NCBI GenBank assembly: GCA_036269915.1
Contig: DATBDM010000318.1
Coordinates: 1 to 24,722 of the forward strand
DNA: 24,722 bases
Source: DATBDM01 sp036269915
GTDB lineage: Bacteria; Actinomycetota; Thermoleophilia; Solirubrobacterales; Solirubrobacteraceae
Direction: 5' to 3'
The notes beneath the pieces are model-generated. The model was not told the DNA's origin and did no database searches. It was given only the letters and a program-made list of their open reading frames with translations. Made by a program: the position numbers and the translations under genes. Of this stretch, positions 6,582 through 13,634 are shown one piece after another; position 1 is the stretch's first letter, and each line of letters opens with the position of its first letter.

Positions 6582-7475
6582 TCACGGCCGGGCGGCGGCC
6601 GTCCTGCCGCGGCGGTTGAGCACGGCGAGCGTCTGACGCGCCTCCTCACGATGCACGAAGTCGCGCACCTCGCGCTCGACGCGGGGAAGCCCGCGCAGCG
6701 CGGCGCCGGCGTATCCGGCGACGTACAGCAGCGCCCCGAGGACGTAGGGCCGACGCGGAATCCGCTTGAGCGCGCCGAGCAGCACGAAGCCGGGATGGGC
6801 GCCGTAGCCCCACGCGCATGCGCCCCAGCGCTTGTACGCGCGCAGGCGTCCGTCCTGCAGGCCGGTGGGACGCAGATGCAGCGTGTCGCCGCCCGGCAGC
6901 TCGAAGCTCTCGGTCCGCCAGCCGGCGCGGCGCGCTTTCACCTCGTCGATCGTGTCCCAGCCGAGGTGCGCCGGGATCGGCTGGATCTGCTCGAAGCACT
7001 CACGGCGGTAGAACTTCGTCGCGCCGCGCACGTGCCAGCGCGGGACGGGGAAGCGGCTGCGGGAGCCGTCCTCGGCCACGTCCGTCAGGTACGCGCCGGC
7101 CACCCCGAGGCGCGGGTCGCGGCGCATCTCGTCCAGCAGGCACTCGAAGTGACGCGGGTTGAGCTCGAGATCCGCGTCGAGCTTGGCCACGACGTCCCAT
7201 GGCTCGTCGACCTGCGCGACGGCCCAGTCGAACGAGCGCAGCTCCGCGGCGCCCTCGAGCCGATCGGCCTCGCGGGCGCGGGGCGGTCGCGAGACGGCGA
7301 CGGCGTACGGATGCGCCTCCGCGAACGCCGAGGCGAGCCGACCGGAGCCGTCAGACGAGCCGTCGTCGACGAGTACGAGTCGGGCGGGGAGCCGGGTCTG
7401 GCGCTCGATCGAGCGCAGCAGCCGCGGAAGGAACCGCGCCTCGTCGAGGAACGGGACGATGACGACCAGCTTCAT
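6582..7475 (-). CDS. Family 2 glycosyltransferase (GT-A)
   Basis: 297 residues, from the ATG whose complement is 7473-7475 (MKLVVIVPFLDEARFLPRLL). The classic GT2 features are present: VDDGSSDGS for nucleotide binding, KLDADLEL as the metal-binding DxD equivalent, and GWDTIDEVKARRAGW, where the catalytic ED-type motif is expected. A hydrophobic stretch near the C-terminus (YVLGALLYVAGYAGAAL) may anchor it in the membrane. An in-frame upstream start at 7550 was rejected because it adds an unconserved leader. It is the first gene of a two-gene minus-strand unit diverging from the Wzz-like gene at 7589. Substrate unknown. Confidence 0.85.
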   Translation of the reverse strand: MKLVVIVPFLDEARFLPRLLRSIERQTRLPARLVLVDDGSSDGSGRLASAFAEAHPYAVAVSRPPRAREADRLEGAAELRSFDWAVAQVDEPWDVVAKLDADLELNPRHFECLLDEMRRDPRLGVAGAYLTDVAEDGSRSRFPVPRWHVRGATKFYRRECFEQIQPIPAHLGWDTIDEVKARRAGWRTESFELPGGDTLHLRPTGLQDGRLRAYKRWGACAWGYGAHPGFVLLGALKRIPRRPYVLGALLYVAGYAGAALRGLPRVEREVRDFVHREEARQTLAVLNRRGRTAAARP

Positions 7476-7588
7476 GCTCCAAGAAACGGACGCATCCCCC
7501 GCGCACTTCCGTCGTCGCGGCTGCTCGCCACCCGCCACTGCCGCGCGCAAGTCCGCGCGACCCGCGGGCGTTGCTGAGGCAGAGGTCC
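7476..7588. promoter_or_regulatory. Divergent promoter region between GT2 (minus) and Wzz-like gene (plus)
   Basis: 113 bp separates the two divergent starts, so both promoters should lie here. I could not identify a convincing -35/-10 pair on either strand. A TGAGGC/AGAGG purine stretch (7575-7585) serves as the ribosome-binding site for the plus-strand gene. Confidence 0.35.
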
Positions 7589-8347
7589 ATGCGGCTTGGA
7601 ATGCACCTACGCGAGCTATCGCGGATCCCGGTGGGCATCGCGGTGAGCGCGCTCATCGCGGCGTTCGCGGCGGTCTGGAGCGTCGCGAGCATCAGCCTCA
7701 CGCCTCCGCAGCTCACCCCGCGCGCCCTCGACATGGCCACCGCGTCGGCGCAGGTCGTGGTCGACACGCCGCGCTCGTCGGTCATCGACCTCCGGCAGCC
7801 CACCTACGACATCCTGCCGCTGAAGAACCGCGCGATCCTGATCGGCACGCTGATGGCGAGCGCGGCCGTCCGCGCGGACATCGCCCGCCGAGCGGGGCTG
7901 CCGACCGACCGCCTGCAGGTCGTCGCCCCGCGCACGACGCAGCAGCCGCGGCCGATCGAGCAGTCGGGCCACAAGAAGGGTCCCAACGACCTCGTGGCCT
8001 CGACGGATCAGTTCCGGCTCGACGTCCAGGCGAACCCGACCGTCCCGCTGCTGAACATCGACACGCAGGCGCCGAGCGCCGCGGAAGCGCAGCGGCTGGC
8101 CAACGCAGCCATCACCGGCCTGGGCGACTTCATGAACCGCGTGGCGACCTCGGACCACACGCCGTCCAAGCAGGAGGTCCGCCTGAGGCAGCTCGGCGTG
8201 ACCAAGGGCACCGTGATCAACAACGGCGTCCAGGTCCAGGTGATGTTCGTCGTCTTCGCGATCGTGTTCGCCCTCGCCTGTGCCGCCACCGTGCTGATCG
8301 CGCGGGTCCGTCGCGGCTGGCGGGTCGCCGCGGCCGCCGGAGCCTGA
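7589..8347 (+). CDS. Wzz-like polysaccharide chain-length/co-polymerase membrane protein A
   Basis: 252 residues from ATG 7589; TTG 7571 and ATG 7601 are alternative starts. The topology is that of a chain-length determinant: one membrane segment near the N-terminus (about 15-36), a large extracytoplasmic part (about 37-215) and a second membrane segment near the C-terminus (about 217-238), ending in a short basic tail. There is no cytoplasmic tyrosine-kinase domain. Its extracytoplasmic part resembles the N-terminal domain of the large minus-strand protein at 9077-11326. Compare RLRQLGVTKGTVINNGVQVQV here with VLRQLGQPRGAVLTAGTSVKV there; both also share an alanine-rich VRADIARRAGLP / VARIARRAHIP segment. 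It probably helps set polymer length together with that protein and the following gene (inference). Confidence 0.7.
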   Translation: MRLGMHLRELSRIPVGIAVSALIAAFAAVWSVASISLTPPQLTPRALDMATASAQVVVDTPRSSVIDLRQPTYDILPLKNRAILIGTLMASAAVRADIARRAGLPTDRLQVVAPRTTQQPRPIEQSGHKKGPNDLVASTDQFRLDVQANPTVPLLNIDTQAPSAAEAQRLANAAITGLGDFMNRVATSDHTPSKQEVRLRQLGVTKGTVINNGVQVQVMFVVFAIVFALACAATVLIARVRRGWRVAAAAGA

Positions 8348-8360
8348 CGCCGCACCCGCC

Positions 8361-9080
8361 ATGGAGCTCCTCGTCATGCTGCACATCCTCTGGCGGCGGC
8401 GCATCCTCGTCGGCGTGGGGGTCCTTCTCGCCGTGGCGGTGGGGATCCTCGCCGGCAGCCACGTCCAGGCGACGACGAACGGTGGCTCCGTGAGCTCGTT
8501 GCGCATGGTCCTCGACACCGTCGACTCGCAGCTCGTGGCTGCCGCGCCGAACGGATCCGCGACGCTCCCCACGCGAGCGTTGCTTCTCGCGGAGACCATG
8601 GCGACCGACCGCGCGACCCGCGCGATCGGCCGCCGGGGGCACGTCGCTCGCGGGCAGCTGACCGTGCTCGGCCCGTCGTCGCGCAAGATCCCGCCCGTCG
8701 ACACGCCGCTCGTGTCGCAGGTCTACCTGCTGGCGTCCAGCGCGAGCACGCCCTACGTCGTGAGTGTCTTCGCCGACCAGGTGACACCGATCATCACGAT
8801 CGAGGCCCAGGCGGCGGACGGCGCCCGCTCCGCGACGCTGGCTCGGGCGGCGGGGACGACGCTGCGCTCACAGCTCCTGCTCGAGGACGGGCATCGCAGC
8901 GACGGGTTCGTGCTCGACACCGTCGCGCCGGTGCGCACGAAGCACGTCGTGACGCATTCGCACCGCCGCCTGATGATGCTTGCCGGCGCGGTCGGGACGT
9001 TCGGGTTCTGGTGCGTGTGCATCGTGCTCGGCGTCGCGCTCCACCGGCGCGCGCGTTCGGTCACGCCGCGTCCGGTCTAG
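8361..9080 (+). CDS. Wzz-like polysaccharide chain-length membrane protein B
   Basis: 239 residues, starting at ATG 8361, 13 bp after protein A and with no clear Shine-Dalgarno. The topology is the same as A: membrane segment about 11-30 (ILVGVGVLLAVAVGILAG), an extracytoplasmic domain, and a second membrane segment about 204-228 (LMMLAGAVGTFGFWCVCIVLG) followed by a short basic tail. It has no kinase or nucleotide-binding motif. Sequence similarity to A is weak, so the Wzz-like call rests mainly on topology and position. It would form a membrane complex with A and/or the ligase-fusion protein. Its TAG stop overlaps the stop of the convergent gene in a shared CTAG. Confidence 0.55.
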   Translation: MELLVMLHILWRRRILVGVGVLLAVAVGILAGSHVQATTNGGSVSSLRMVLDTVDSQLVAAAPNGSATLPTRALLLAETMATDRATRAIGRRGHVARGQLTVLGPSSRKIPPVDTPLVSQVYLLASSASTPYVVSVFADQVTPIITIEAQAADGARSATLARAAGTTLRSQLLLEDGHRSDGFVLDTVAPVRTKHVVTHSHRRLMMLAGAVGTFGFWCVCIVLGVALHRRARSVTPRPV

Positions 9081-11326
9081 CCGTCGTCGTCGTCGGGCGA
9101 CTTGACGATCACGGCGGTGAGCGCCGCGACGCTGAGGAAGATGTACGGCAGCTGCGGGTAGGCGAGGCTGTCGAACAACAGCGCGAGCACCAGGAAGACG
9201 ACGCCGGCCGATGCCCCGACCAGCGCGGGCGAGGCCAGCGTCGGGTGTCTCGAGTGGATGGTTCGCCGTGCCGCGGCGACCACCGAGCCGCCGAGCAGGA
9301 AGAGCGCAGCGAGCCCCAGGACGCCCATCTCCACGAGACGCACGAGGAACTCGGAGTCGAGGATGCGGTGCCCGACGGGCTGGTAGCTGCCGTAGCCGCG
9401 GCCGAGGGCGACGTGCGTCCCGACGTCGGGACGGATCGCGTCGTAGTCCGAAGCGCGATCGCTGACCGTGTTCGCCCCGCCGAGATGGGAGGGCCGGAAC
9501 TGCTCGACCACCGGGTCGACGGACCCGGGAGCGGCGATGACCAGCGCGACCAGCCCGACCAGGGCCAGCGGCGCCAGGCGGAGCAGCTCCCGGCGGCGGA
9601 AGCAGGCGAGCGTGACGATGCTCGCCATCGGGGCGACCAGGCCGGTCTTGCGCTGCGTGTTCAGGACGCCGAGCAGCAGGATGCCCCCCGCCAGGCCGTA
9701 GAGGATGCGCCGGCTCGCGCGCTTCGCGTCGACCACGCCGAGCACGGCGATCGGGAAGGCCAGCGAGAGCATCGAGGCGGCCACGAGCGGGTGCGCGGTG
9801 GGACCGTGGACCATCCGCCGGCCCTCCGTGTCCCAGCCGGAGCTGCTGGCCATCACCTTGAAGACGTTCGGGAGGACCTTCTCCGACCAGTCGAAGAACA
9901 CGTTGTGGAACGTATGGTCCTCGTAGACCATGCCGAGGGCGCAGATCACGGCCAGCACCAGCGTGTACTTGACGAACGCCGCGACCTCGTCGCGGCGGAT
10001 CACGCTCGCGATGACCACGAAGATCGAGCTGTACGAGAGCAGCAGCGGAAGCTTCTTCAGCGACGTGTCCAGCTCCAGCGTCTGGCTCAGCGTGGACGCG
10101 TCCAGGATCACGCTGAGGAAGGCGATCGTGACGAAGAAGGCCACCGCCGCGTGGATCTTCGTCCCCCGCACCCGTGGCGCGCCGCGGCCGCCGAGGGCCA
10201 TCGCCAGCACCCAGGTCCCGATGATGAACGGCAGCACGATCCGGTCGAGCTTGAGGTCGATCGGCGACGGGATGTCGAGCTGCAGCGAGTCGAAGGGAAC
10301 CAGCCACAGCATCGCCATGAACCCCGCCAGCATCCACGGGAGCACGCGCGTCGTATGCGGCCACGCCCCGTCGCCGGTTCGCGTGCCGCGCCGGCGCTGA
10401 GCCTCGGGGGGCGCCTGGCGCAGGGCGACGACCCCGCCGGGATCGAGCACCGGCACCGCGGGGAGCAGCGTGGCCCGCCGGGCGGCGGCCGCCATCAGCG
10501 TGGCCCCGGCGGGCACGCCGGGCGTCACGCCGAAGGCCTCGGGGTCCAGCACCTCGCGCGCGTCGCGGCCGCGTCCGAACCGGCGCCGGACCAGCAGCCG
10601 CAGCGCCGCGTAGGCGAGGCTGAACGCCAGCAGGAACGTGAGCCCCGCGACCTTGACGCTCGTGCCGGCCGTGAGCACGGCGCCGCGCGGCTGGCCGAGC
10701 TGCCGGAGGACGACCGGATTGCTCGGGTCGAGGTCCGGCGTCCGCTGCAGGGGCCCTCGCTGCGCCGCCACCGCGGCGAAGTAGTCGCGCGCGCCGGCCA
10801 GCGCGGCGTCGTCGAGCTTCATCGCCTCCTCGAGCGACTGCGCCTCGGCGTAGATGTCGATGATCGGGCTGCCCGGGGTCGACTGGATCTCCAGGCGATA
10901 TGGCCGGCGCGCCAGGAGGATCTCCCTCGCCCGCATCTCGCTCCCGGGCTCGGTCAGCGGCCCGGCGACCTCGATGCTCACCGGCGCGTCGGCCGCGATC
11001 TGATCGGCCGGGATGTGCGCGCGGCGGGCGATGCGGGCCACCACCGGCGGGGTCGCCATCAGATGTGCGGTGACGTCGGCGCGGGTGTTGATCCGGTCGA
11101 AGTACGACCACTCCGCGTGCCGATCGGTGATCCCCGAACGCCCGAGGTCGACCAGGACGTGGGACACGACGCCCACACGCTGGAAGTCGCGCCGCTCGAG
11201 CTTCGGCGGGAAGCCGCTGATCCTGCTGACCGAGGCGACCGCGCAGATGAGCGCGATCAGGATCGCCACCGGGACGATCGCCACGTGGGCGCGCCGGCGC
11301 GGGGATGAAGGGCCGAGGAAGGGCAT
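9077..11326 (-). CDS. Fusion of a Wzz-like domain with an O-antigen ligase/Wzy-type polymerase domain
   Basis: 749 residues in one uninterrupted frame from the ATG at 11326. Residues about 14-246 look like a chain-length regulator: membrane segment 14-34, an extracytoplasmic domain, and a second membrane segment 224-246 preceded by VLRQLGQPRGAVLTAG, as in the neighbouring Wzz-like protein A. A cytoplasmic Ala/Arg/Pro-rich linker spans about 247-328. Residues about 329-742 are polytopic and contain ligase/polymerase features: GRRMVHGPTAHPLVAA (about 502-517), NTQRKTGLV (556-564), a large loop with SDRASDYDAIRPDVGTHVAL (622-641) and GRGYGSY, then EMGVLGLAALFLL. Wzy/WaaL-type enzymes polymerise or transfer lipid-linked glycans outside the membrane. 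The acidic C-terminus ends DDDDG. Whether it is a polymerase or a ligase cannot be decided from sequence alone. Confidence 0.75.
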   Translation of the reverse strand: MPFLGPSSPRRRAHVAIVPVAILIALICAVASVSRISGFPPKLERRDFQRVGVVSHVLVDLGRSGITDRHAEWSYFDRINTRADVTAHLMATPPVVARIARRAHIPADQIAADAPVSIEVAGPLTEPGSEMRAREILLARRPYRLEIQSTPGSPIIDIYAEAQSLEEAMKLDDAALAGARDYFAAVAAQRGPLQRTPDLDPSNPVVLRQLGQPRGAVLTAGTSVKVAGLTFLLAFSLAYAALRLLVRRRFGRGRDAREVLDPEAFGVTPGVPAGATLMAAAARRATLLPAVPVLDPGGVVALRQAPPEAQRRRGTRTGDGAWPHTTRVLPWMLAGFMAMLWLVPFDSLQLDIPSPIDLKLDRIVLPFIIGTWVLAMALGGRGAPRVRGTKIHAAVAFFVTIAFLSVILDASTLSQTLELDTSLKKLPLLLSYSSIFVVIASVIRRDEVAAFVKYTLVLAVICALGMVYEDHTFHNVFFDWSEKVLPNVFKVMASSSGWDTEGRRMVHGPTAHPLVAASMLSLAFPIAVLGVVDAKRASRRILYGLAGGILLLGVLNTQRKTGLVAPMASIVTLACFRRRELLRLAPLALVGLVALVIAAPGSVDPVVEQFRPSHLGGANTVSDRASDYDAIRPDVGTHVALGRGYGSYQPVGHRILDSEFLVRLVEMGVLGLAALFLLGGSVVAAARRTIHSRHPTLASPALVGASAGVVFLVLALLFDSLAYPQLPYIFLSVAALTAVIVKSPDDDDG

Positions 11327-11499
11327 GGAGCGGGGCGCGATTGGCGCTTCAGGGCACCAACGCCCGCCGGCGCGTCCTGCTTCCCCGATCGGCCGGAAGA
11401 TCGTCGCTGCGGCAGCCGTTGAATCGGCGACTGATCAATCCCGACGATCGGAATCTCGATGCATGGACACCCGGACCTCATGACGATGGAGGCACAGCT
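11327..11499. promoter_or_regulatory. Divergent intergenic region upstream of the fusion protein and the SDR operon
   Basis: At 173 bp this is the longest gene-free stretch in the window. Its right half (about 11415-11465) is clearly less GC-rich than the surrounding genes, with TTGAAT at 11419-11424 and several GATC/AATC clusters, as expected for a promoter of the plus-strand operon. No matching -10 box at 16-18 bp was found. CCGATCGG at 11385-11392 is a short palindrome. Confidence 0.4.
11488..11492 (+). promoter_or_regulatory. Strong ribosome-binding site fixing the SDR start
   Basis: GGAGG lies 7 nt before the GTG at 11500. It decides this start against the upstream in-frame start at 11305, which would add a 65-residue leader unlike any SDR. 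Confidence 0.75.
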
Positions 11500-12498
11500 G
11501 TGAGCGGCTTGGGCAAGGTCGTCGTCACCGGCGGCGCCGGGGCGATCGGCTCCAACGTCACCGACGAGCTCGTCCTCGCCGGCGCCGAGGAGATCGTCGT
11601 GCTGGACAACCTCGTCCGGGGGCGCCGCGAGAACCTCGACTGGGCGCTGGCCAACGGGCCGGTGCGGCTCGTGGAAGGCGACATCCGCGAGCGCGACCTC
11701 GTGCGCTCCGTGATGGACGGCGCCGACATCGTGTTCCACCTCGCCGCGATCCGGATCACCCAGTGCGCCGAGGAGCCGCGGCTGGCCCTCGAGGTGCTCG
11801 TCGACGGGACCTACAACGTCTTCGAGGCCGCCGCGGAAGCCGATGTCCGCCGGGTCGTCGCATCCTCGTCGGCCTCGGTCTACGGGCTTGCGGAGCAGTT
11901 CCCGACCGACGAGACCCACCACCCGTATGCCAACGACACGCTCTACGGCGCGTCGAAGGTCTTCAATGAGGGACTGCTGCGCAGCATGCACGCGATGTTC
12001 GGGCTCGACTACGTCGCGCTGCGCTACTTCAACGTGTACGGGCCGCGCATGGACGTGCACGGCCTCTACACGGAGGTGCTGGTCCGCTGGATGGAGCGCA
12101 TCACCGCCGGCCAGCCGCCGCTCATCCTCGGCGACGGCTTGCAGACGATGGACTTCGTCTATATCGGCGACGTGGCACGGGCCAACCTGCTCGCGGCGGA
12201 GTCGGACGTCACGGACGCGGCCTTCAACGTGGCAAGCGGCACGGAGACGAGCCTGCTCGAGCTCGCGCAGATGCTGCTCCGGGTCATGGGCTCGGACCTG
12301 CCGGTCGAGCACGGCCCGGCGCGAGCCGTGAACGGCGTCACCCGACGGCTGGCCGACACGCGGCTGGCGCGCGAGCAGATCGGCTTCGACGCGGAGGTCG
12401 GGCTCGAGGAGGGCCTGACGCGGCTCGTCGACTGGTGGCGCGGGGAGCGCGCGGGCGCGGCGACCCAGCCGACCCGGGTGCTGGCGAAGGCAGCCTGA
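11500..12498 (+). CDS. Extended SDR, NAD-dependent sugar epimerase/dehydratase
   Basis: 332 residues. It has the Rossmann motif TGGAGAIG (10-17), an acidic residue after beta-2 (LDN, D36) indicating NAD(H), SSSASVYG at 122-129 and the catalytic pair in YGASK (Tyr149, Lys153), then RYFNVYGPRMD, typical of UDP-glucose/UDP-GlcNAc 4-epimerase-like enzymes. Such enzymes work in the cytoplasm on NDP-sugars by transient oxidation at C4. C4-epimerase, decarboxylase and 4,6-dehydratase activities cannot be separated with certainty here. It heads a plus-strand operon, and the second aminotransferase starts on the last base of its stop codon (TGATG). The pair could turn a keto-sugar into an amino sugar if the SDR is a dehydratase (inference). 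Confidence 0.87.
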   Translation: MSGLGKVVVTGGAGAIGSNVTDELVLAGAEEIVVLDNLVRGRRENLDWALANGPVRLVEGDIRERDLVRSVMDGADIVFHLAAIRITQCAEEPRLALEVLVDGTYNVFEAAAEADVRRVVASSSASVYGLAEQFPTDETHHPYANDTLYGASKVFNEGLLRSMHAMFGLDYVALRYFNVYGPRMDVHGLYTEVLVRWMERITAGQPPLILGDGLQTMDFVYIGDVARANLLAAESDVTDAAFNVASGTETSLLELAQMLLRVMGSDLPVEHGPARAVNGVTRRLADTRLAREQIGFDAEVGLEEGLTRLVDWWRGERAGAATQPTRVLAKAA

Positions 12499-13634
12499 TG
12501 GAGGTCCCCTTCACCCGTCCCTACCTGCGCGGCCACGAGGGCGCCGCGGTCGCGGAGGTCATCGCGTCGGGCTGGGTCTCGCAAGGCCCGCGGGTGCGGG
12601 AGTTCGAGGCCGCGTTCGCCGAGCGCGTCGGCGCGGCCGACGCGGTCGCCACCACGAACTGCACGACTGCGCTCCAGCTCGCCCTGTACGTCTCCGGCGT
12701 CGGGCCGGGCGACGAGGTGATCGTGCCGTCGATGTCGTTCATCGCGACCGCGAACGCGGTGTGGCAGAACGGCGCGACGCCGGTCTTCGCCGATGTCGAT
12801 CCGCGCACGTACAACCTCGATCCCGCCGACGCCGAGCGGGCGATCACGCCCCGGACGAAGGCGATCATGCCCGTCCACCAGCTCGGGCTGCCGGCCGACA
12901 TGGACGCGTTCCTGGACATCGCCGAGCGCCGCGGCGTGCGCATCGTCGAGGACGCGGCATGCGCCATCGGCGCGCGTCACCGCGGGCGCCCGATCGGCTC
13001 GCTCGGGCCGCTGGCCTGCTTCTCGCTGCACCCGCGCAAGGTGATCACCACGGGCGAGGGCGGCATGATCGCCGTCAACGAGCCCGCCGTCGCCGAGCGG
13101 CTGCGGCAGTTGCGCCAGCACGCGATGGACGTCTCCGACCTCGCGCGCCACGGCGCCAGGGACATCGTCATCGAGCGCTATCCGGAGCGTGGCTGGAACG
13201 CGCGCATGACCGACATGCAAGCCGCCCTCGGCCTGTGCCAGCTCGAGCTCCTCGACGAGATCCTCGCCGAGCGCGTGCGCCTCGCCGCCCGCTACACCGA
13301 GGCCATCGAGCGGATCCCGTACCTCGAGCCGCCGTACGACCCGCCGTACGCGCAGCGCACGTGGCAGTCGTACGCGATCCGCCTGCTCCCCGGCGCGCCG
13401 ATCAGCCGCACCGAGCTGATGCGCCGGATGCTGGCAGACGGCATCGCCACGCGCCGGGGCGTCATGGCCATCCACGAGGAGCGGGCCTACCCCGGTGTGA
13501 CGGCCGATCTCTCCCGGACCGAGGCCGCGACGCGCGACTCGCTGATGCTGCCGCTCTTCCCCGGTCTGGCCGACGAGCAGCAGGACTACGTGATCGACCG
13601 GCTCGCGACCTACGTCACGGCCCTGGCGGCATGA
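12498..13634 (+). CDS. Second DegT/DnrJ/EryC1 family sugar aminotransferase
   Basis: 378 residues. The N-terminus MEVPFTRPYL and ASGWVSQGPRVREFE match the group that includes PglE, PseC and perosamine synthases. NCTTALQLAL (54-63) binds the cofactor phosphate, VEDAACAIGA (150-159) contacts the PLP ring, and FSLHPRKVITTGEGGM (175-190) carries the PLP-binding Lys at 181. This form is frequent in 4-aminotransferases acting on 4-keto-6-deoxy NDP-sugars, in contrast to the PTKNLG form of the aminotransferase at 1270, so the two probably act on different positions or sugars (inference). The ATG at 12498 shares one base with the SDR stop, and the next gene overlaps its stop as ATGA. Confidence 0.9.
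   Translation: MEVPFTRPYLRGHEGAAVAEVIASGWVSQGPRVREFEAAFAERVGAADAVATTNCTTALQLALYVSGVGPGDEVIVPSMSFIATANAVWQNGATPVFADVDPRTYNLDPADAERAITPRTKAIMPVHQLGLPADMDAFLDIAERRGVRIVEDAACAIGARHRGRPIGSLGPLACFSLHPRKVITTGEGGMIAVNEPAVAERLRQLRQHAMDVSDLARHGARDIVIERYPERGWNARMTDMQAALGLCQLELLDEILAERVRLAARYTEAIERIPYLEPPYDPPYAQRTWQSYAIRLLPGAPISRTELMRRMLADGIATRRGVMAIHEERAYPGVTADLSRTEAATRDSLMLPLFPGLADEQQDYVIDRLATYVTALAA

Noticed and set aside
9082..9096. Short GTC/CGT trinucleotide run
   Set aside because: It is a four-to-five unit run encoding the Asp tail of the minus-strand protein; too short to treat as a microsatellite or regulatory repeat.
12761..13630. N-terminal extension of the WsaF-like protein to 713 residues
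   Set aside because: The extension lies inside the aminotransferase gene in another frame and is Arg/Ala-rich; ATG 13631 in the ATGA overlap is the natural start.
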